A DNA stretch of 23,515 bases from DASZVN01 sp035547055 (GTDB taxonomy: Bacteria; Pseudomonadota; Alphaproteobacteria; Rhizobiales; Methylopilaceae): contig DASZVN010000002.1 in the NCBI GenBank assembly GCA_035547055.1, positions 1 through 23,515 on the forward strand, in the 5' to 3' direction. Numbering within the stretch: position 1 is the stretch's first letter; each line of letters begins with the position of its first letter. Both the position numbers and the translations under genes were made by a program. The notes below the pieces were generated by a model, which saw only the letters and a program-made list of their open reading frames with translations, did no database searches and was not told the DNA's origin. Positions 21,316 to 23,515 of the stretch are shown here, in pieces.

Positions 21316-22634
21316 AGGCGCTGCCGCACGGGGTCACGCCGCGCCTGAAGCCGCTGCCGCCGCGCCGTCAGATCGACATCTCGGTGCTCGACGTCGGCAC
21401 CACCAAGGTGGTGTGCCTGATCGGCCGGCTGCGCCCGGTCGACGACGCGCCGCATCTTCCCGGCCGTACCCACAAGATCGAGATGCTCGGCATCGGCCAC
21501 CAGCGCTCGCGCGGGGTCAAGGCCGGCGCCATCGTCGACATGGAGGCGGCCGAGCGCTCGATCCGCCTTGCGGTCGACGCCGCCGAGCGCATGGCCGAGG
21601 CCCAGGTCTCCTCCGTCATCGTCTCGCTCAGTGCGGGCCGCCTCGCGAGCGAGCATTTCCACGCCACGGTGCCGGTCGCCGGCCGGCCGTGCAGCGAGGA
21701 CGACATCCAGCGCGTGCTCCGCGCCGGCAGCGCCCATTCCGGCAAGCCGGGCCGCACGGTACTGCATTCGCTCCCGGTCGGCTACGCGGTCGAGGGCACC
21801 CGCGGCGTTCGCGATCCGCGCGGCATGGTCGGCACCGAGCTCGGCGTCGACATGCACATGGTGACTGCCGATTCCGCGCCGATCCACAACCTCACCCTGG
21901 CGGTCGAGCGCTGCCATCTCGCGGTCGACGCCGTGGTGGCCTCGCCCTACGCTGCCGGCCTCGCCGCGCTCGCCGACGACGAGGCCGAGATCGGCGCGAC
22001 GGTGGTCGATATCGGCGGCGGCACCACCACGGTCTCGGTGTTCTCGGGCGGGCGCTGCGTCCATGTCGATGCGATCGCGCTCGGCGGCCACCACGTCACC
22101 ATGGACATCGCCCGCGGCCTCTCGACCCCGCTCGATCATGCCGAGCGGCTGAAGACCCTGCATGCGACCGTGCTGCCCGGCATCGGCGACCAGTACGCGA
22201 TGATCGACGTGATCCCGGTGGGCGACGACGGCACCGAGGCGGCGCACCACGTGCCGCTGGCGCACCTGATGCGGATCGTCGTGCCCCGGGTCGAAGAGAT
22301 CCTGGAGCTGGTGCGCGATCGCCTCGACGCCCACGGCCAGGGCGGCGACGCGCTCCGCCGCGTGGTGCTGACCGGCGGCGGCGTCCAGCTCACCGGGCTG
22401 ACCGAGCTCGCGAGCCGTATCCTCGGCCGCAAGGTCCGGGCCGGGCGCCCGCTCGGCCTCCGCGGCCTGCCCGAGGCGGCCAAGGGGCCGGCCTTCGCGA
22501 CCGTGGCCGGCCTCCTGATCTACCCGCAGGTCGCGGCCCAGGAGCATTTCGAGCCCGCGCGGACCCGGCTCGGGGTCGGCGGGGCAGGGGGCTATTTCGC
22601 CCGGGTCAGCGGCTGGCTCCGGGACGGTTTCTAG
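21312..22634 (+). CDS. ftsA: Cell division protein FtsA
   Basis: FtsA is the actin-like ATPase that tethers FtsZ filaments to the membrane. The product has 440 residues. The phosphate-1 motif LDVGTTKVVCLIG is at 26-38, and the SHS2-like subdomain 1C follows with GAIVDMEAAERSIR and VIVSLSAGRLASEHF. Phosphate-2 VVDIGGGTTTVSVF has Asp233. VVLTGGGVQLTGLTELA is the adenosine motif. The extreme C-terminus YFARVSGWLRDGF (428-440) is an amphipathic helix, the membrane-targeting sequence. The ATG overlaps the ftsQ stop by 4 nt, with GGGGGCAAGG upstream. A strong hairpin follows the stop. Confidence 0.97.
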   Translation: MKALPHGVTPRLKPLPPRRQIDISVLDVGTTKVVCLIGRLRPVDDAPHLPGRTHKIEMLGIGHQRSRGVKAGAIVDMEAAERSIRLAVDAAERMAEAQVSSVIVSLSAGRLASEHFHATVPVAGRPCSEDDIQRVLRAGSAHSGKPGRTVLHSLPVGYAVEGTRGVRDPRGMVGTELGVDMHMVTADSAPIHNLTLAVERCHLAVDAVVASPYAAGLAALADDEAEIGATVVDIGGGTTTVSVFSGGRCVHVDAIALGGHHVTMDIARGLSTPLDHAERLKTLHATVLPGIGDQYAMIDVIPVGDDGTEAAHHVPLAHLMRIVVPRVEEILELVRDRLDAHGQGGDALRRVVLTGGGVQLTGLTELASRILGRKVRAGRPLGLRGLPEAAKGPAFATVAGLLIYPQVAAQEHFEPARTRLGVGGAGGYFARVSGWLRDGF

Positions 22635-22638
22635 AATT

Positions 22639-22661
22639 CCCGGCGGCGGGTCGCCGCCGGG
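22639..22661 (+). terminator. Strong hairpin in the ftsA-ftsZ gap, possible attenuator or processing site
   Basis: CCCGGCGGCG (22639-22648) and CGCCGCCGGG (22652-22661) are a perfect 10-bp stem with a 3-nt GGT loop, beginning 5 nt after the ftsA stop. No T-run follows, so full intrinsic termination is unlikely. It could limit read-through, mark an RNA cleavage site or protect an mRNA 3' end, so that ftsZ is expressed differently from the upstream genes. The structure is seen; the role is inference. Confidence 0.55.
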
Positions 22662-22723
22662 CGGGGGGCCGCAGGCTCCATCACACGAGACGACGCGAGC
22701 GGCGCGGCGGAGAAAGGCAGACG

Positions 22724-23515
22724 ATGACGATCAATCTCAAGATGCCCGACATTCGGGAGCTTCGTCCCCGGATCACGGTGTTCGGCGTCGGCGGCGCCGG
22801 CGGCAACGCGGTCAACAACATGATCGAGTGCGGTCTCGTCGGGGTCGACTTCGTTGTCGCTAATACCGATGCGCAGGCGCTGACCCTGTCGAAGGCCGAG
22901 CGCCTCGTGCAGATGGGCGTGCAGGTGACCGAGGGCCTCGGCGCCGGCTCGCAGCCCGAGGTCGGCCGCGCCGCCGCCGAGGAGGTGATCGACGAGATTC
23001 GCGACCATCTCTCCGGCGCCCATATGGCCTTCATCACCGCCGGCATGGGTGGCGGCACCGGCACCGGTGCGGCGCCGGTGGTGGCCCGGGCGGCGCGCGA
23101 GATCGGCATCCTCACCGTCGGCGTCGTGACCAAGCCGTTCCACTTCGAAGGCCAGCGCCGCATGCGCACCGCCGAGACCGGAATCGAGGAGCTGCAGGCC
23201 TGCGTCGACACGCTGATCGTGATCCCGAACCAGAATCTGTTCCGGGTCGCGAACGAGCGCACCACCTTCGCCGACGCCTTCGCGATGGCTGACCAGGTGC
23301 TGTTCTCGGGCGTCGCCTGCATCACCGACCTGATGGTCAAGGAAGGCCTCATCAACCTCGACTTCGCCGACGTTCGCGCGATCATGCGCGAGATGGGCAA
23401 GGCGATGATGGGCACCGGCGAGGCCTCGGGCGACAAGCGCGCGCTCCAGGCGGCCGAGGCGGCGATCGCCAACCCGCTCCTCGACGACGTCTCGATGAAG
23501 GGCGCCCGCGGCCTC
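22724..23515 (+). CDS. ftsZ: Cell division protein FtsZ, 3' end outside window
   Basis: FtsZ is the tubulin-like GTPase that forms the division ring. From the ATG at 22724, 264 residues are visible and the frame is still open at the window end. ITVFGVGGAGGNAVNNM at 17-33 is the first nucleotide-binding loop. The tubulin signature GGGTGTG is at 109-115. PNQNLFRVANERTTFADAF follows, and the T7 synergy loop NLDFAD at 211-216 holds the catalytic Asp residues. The start is supported by GGAGAAAGG shortly upstream. An 89-nt gap with a strong hairpin separates it from ftsA; it may have additional promoters there or inside ftsA. The C-terminal linker and the FtsA-binding peptide are not in the window. 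Confidence 0.97.
   Translation, partial: MTINLKMPDIRELRPRITVFGVGGAGGNAVNNMIECGLVGVDFVVANTDAQALTLSKAERLVQMGVQVTEGLGAGSQPEVGRAAAEEVIDEIRDHLSGAHMAFITAGMGGGTGTGAAPVVARAAREIGILTVGVVTKPFHFEGQRRMRTAETGIEELQACVDTLIVIPNQNLFRVANERTTFADAFAMADQVLFSGVACITDLMVKEGLINLDFADVRAIMREMGKAMMGTGEASGDKRALQAAEAAIANPLLDDVSMKGARGL

Noticed and set aside
1..23515. Defence, phage, CRISPR or transposon system
   Set aside because: Every stretch longer than about 150 nt is accounted for by housekeeping genes or by described non-coding regions; no regularly spaced repeats, integrase, transposase or unknown multi-gene cassette were seen.

Overview
The window is about 23.5 kb of very GC-rich DNA that carries an almost complete division and cell wall (dcw) gene cluster from an alphaproteobacterium. 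Gene content, gene order, the style of the MraZ, FtsL, FtsQ, FtsA and FtsZ proteins and the mosaic palindromic intergenic repeats fit the order Hyphomicrobiales (Rhizobiales) best. That placement is inference from protein style; I could not run a search. The kdsA gene and the DNPR signature in MurE point to a Gram-negative envelope with lipopolysaccharide and meso-diaminopimelate peptidoglycan.

Region 1 (1-3371) is a small metabolic block. It holds the 3' part of kdsA, a broken remnant of a MetE-like methionine synthase gene, a minus-strand pair (a PH-domain membrane protein and queF), and then eno on the plus strand. Region 2 (3372-3745) is a non-coding stretch with a hairpin behind eno, two sets of TGGG repeats with a 10-bp period that look like MraZ operators, and a sigma-70-like promoter overlapped by one of the sets.

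Region 3 (3746-22634, continuing into ftsZ to the window end) is the dcw cluster: mraZ, rsmH, ftsL, ftsI, murE, murF, mraY, murD, ftsW, murG, murC, murB, gdhA, ddl, ftsQ, ftsA, ftsZ (3' end cut off). Nine of the sixteen junctions are 4-nt ATGA or GTGA overlaps, so much of the cluster is probably one translationally coupled transcription unit. The chain is opened at a few joints. Three of these hold palindromic repeats (mraY/murD, ftsW/murG, gdhA/ddl), one holds a short stretch of atypical composition (murC/murB), and one holds a strong hairpin (ftsA/ftsZ).

The genes act together. MurB to MurF and Ddl build UDP-MurNAc-pentapeptide, MraY and MurG make lipid II, and FtsW and FtsI polymerise and cross-link it at the septum. 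FtsL, FtsQ, FtsA and FtsZ are divisome parts, RsmH modifies 16S rRNA and MraZ regulates the cluster. The clear oddity is gdhA, an NADP-type glutamate dehydrogenase gene sitting between murB and ddl. I found no CRISPR array, tRNA, rRNA, transposase, phage gene or defence system.
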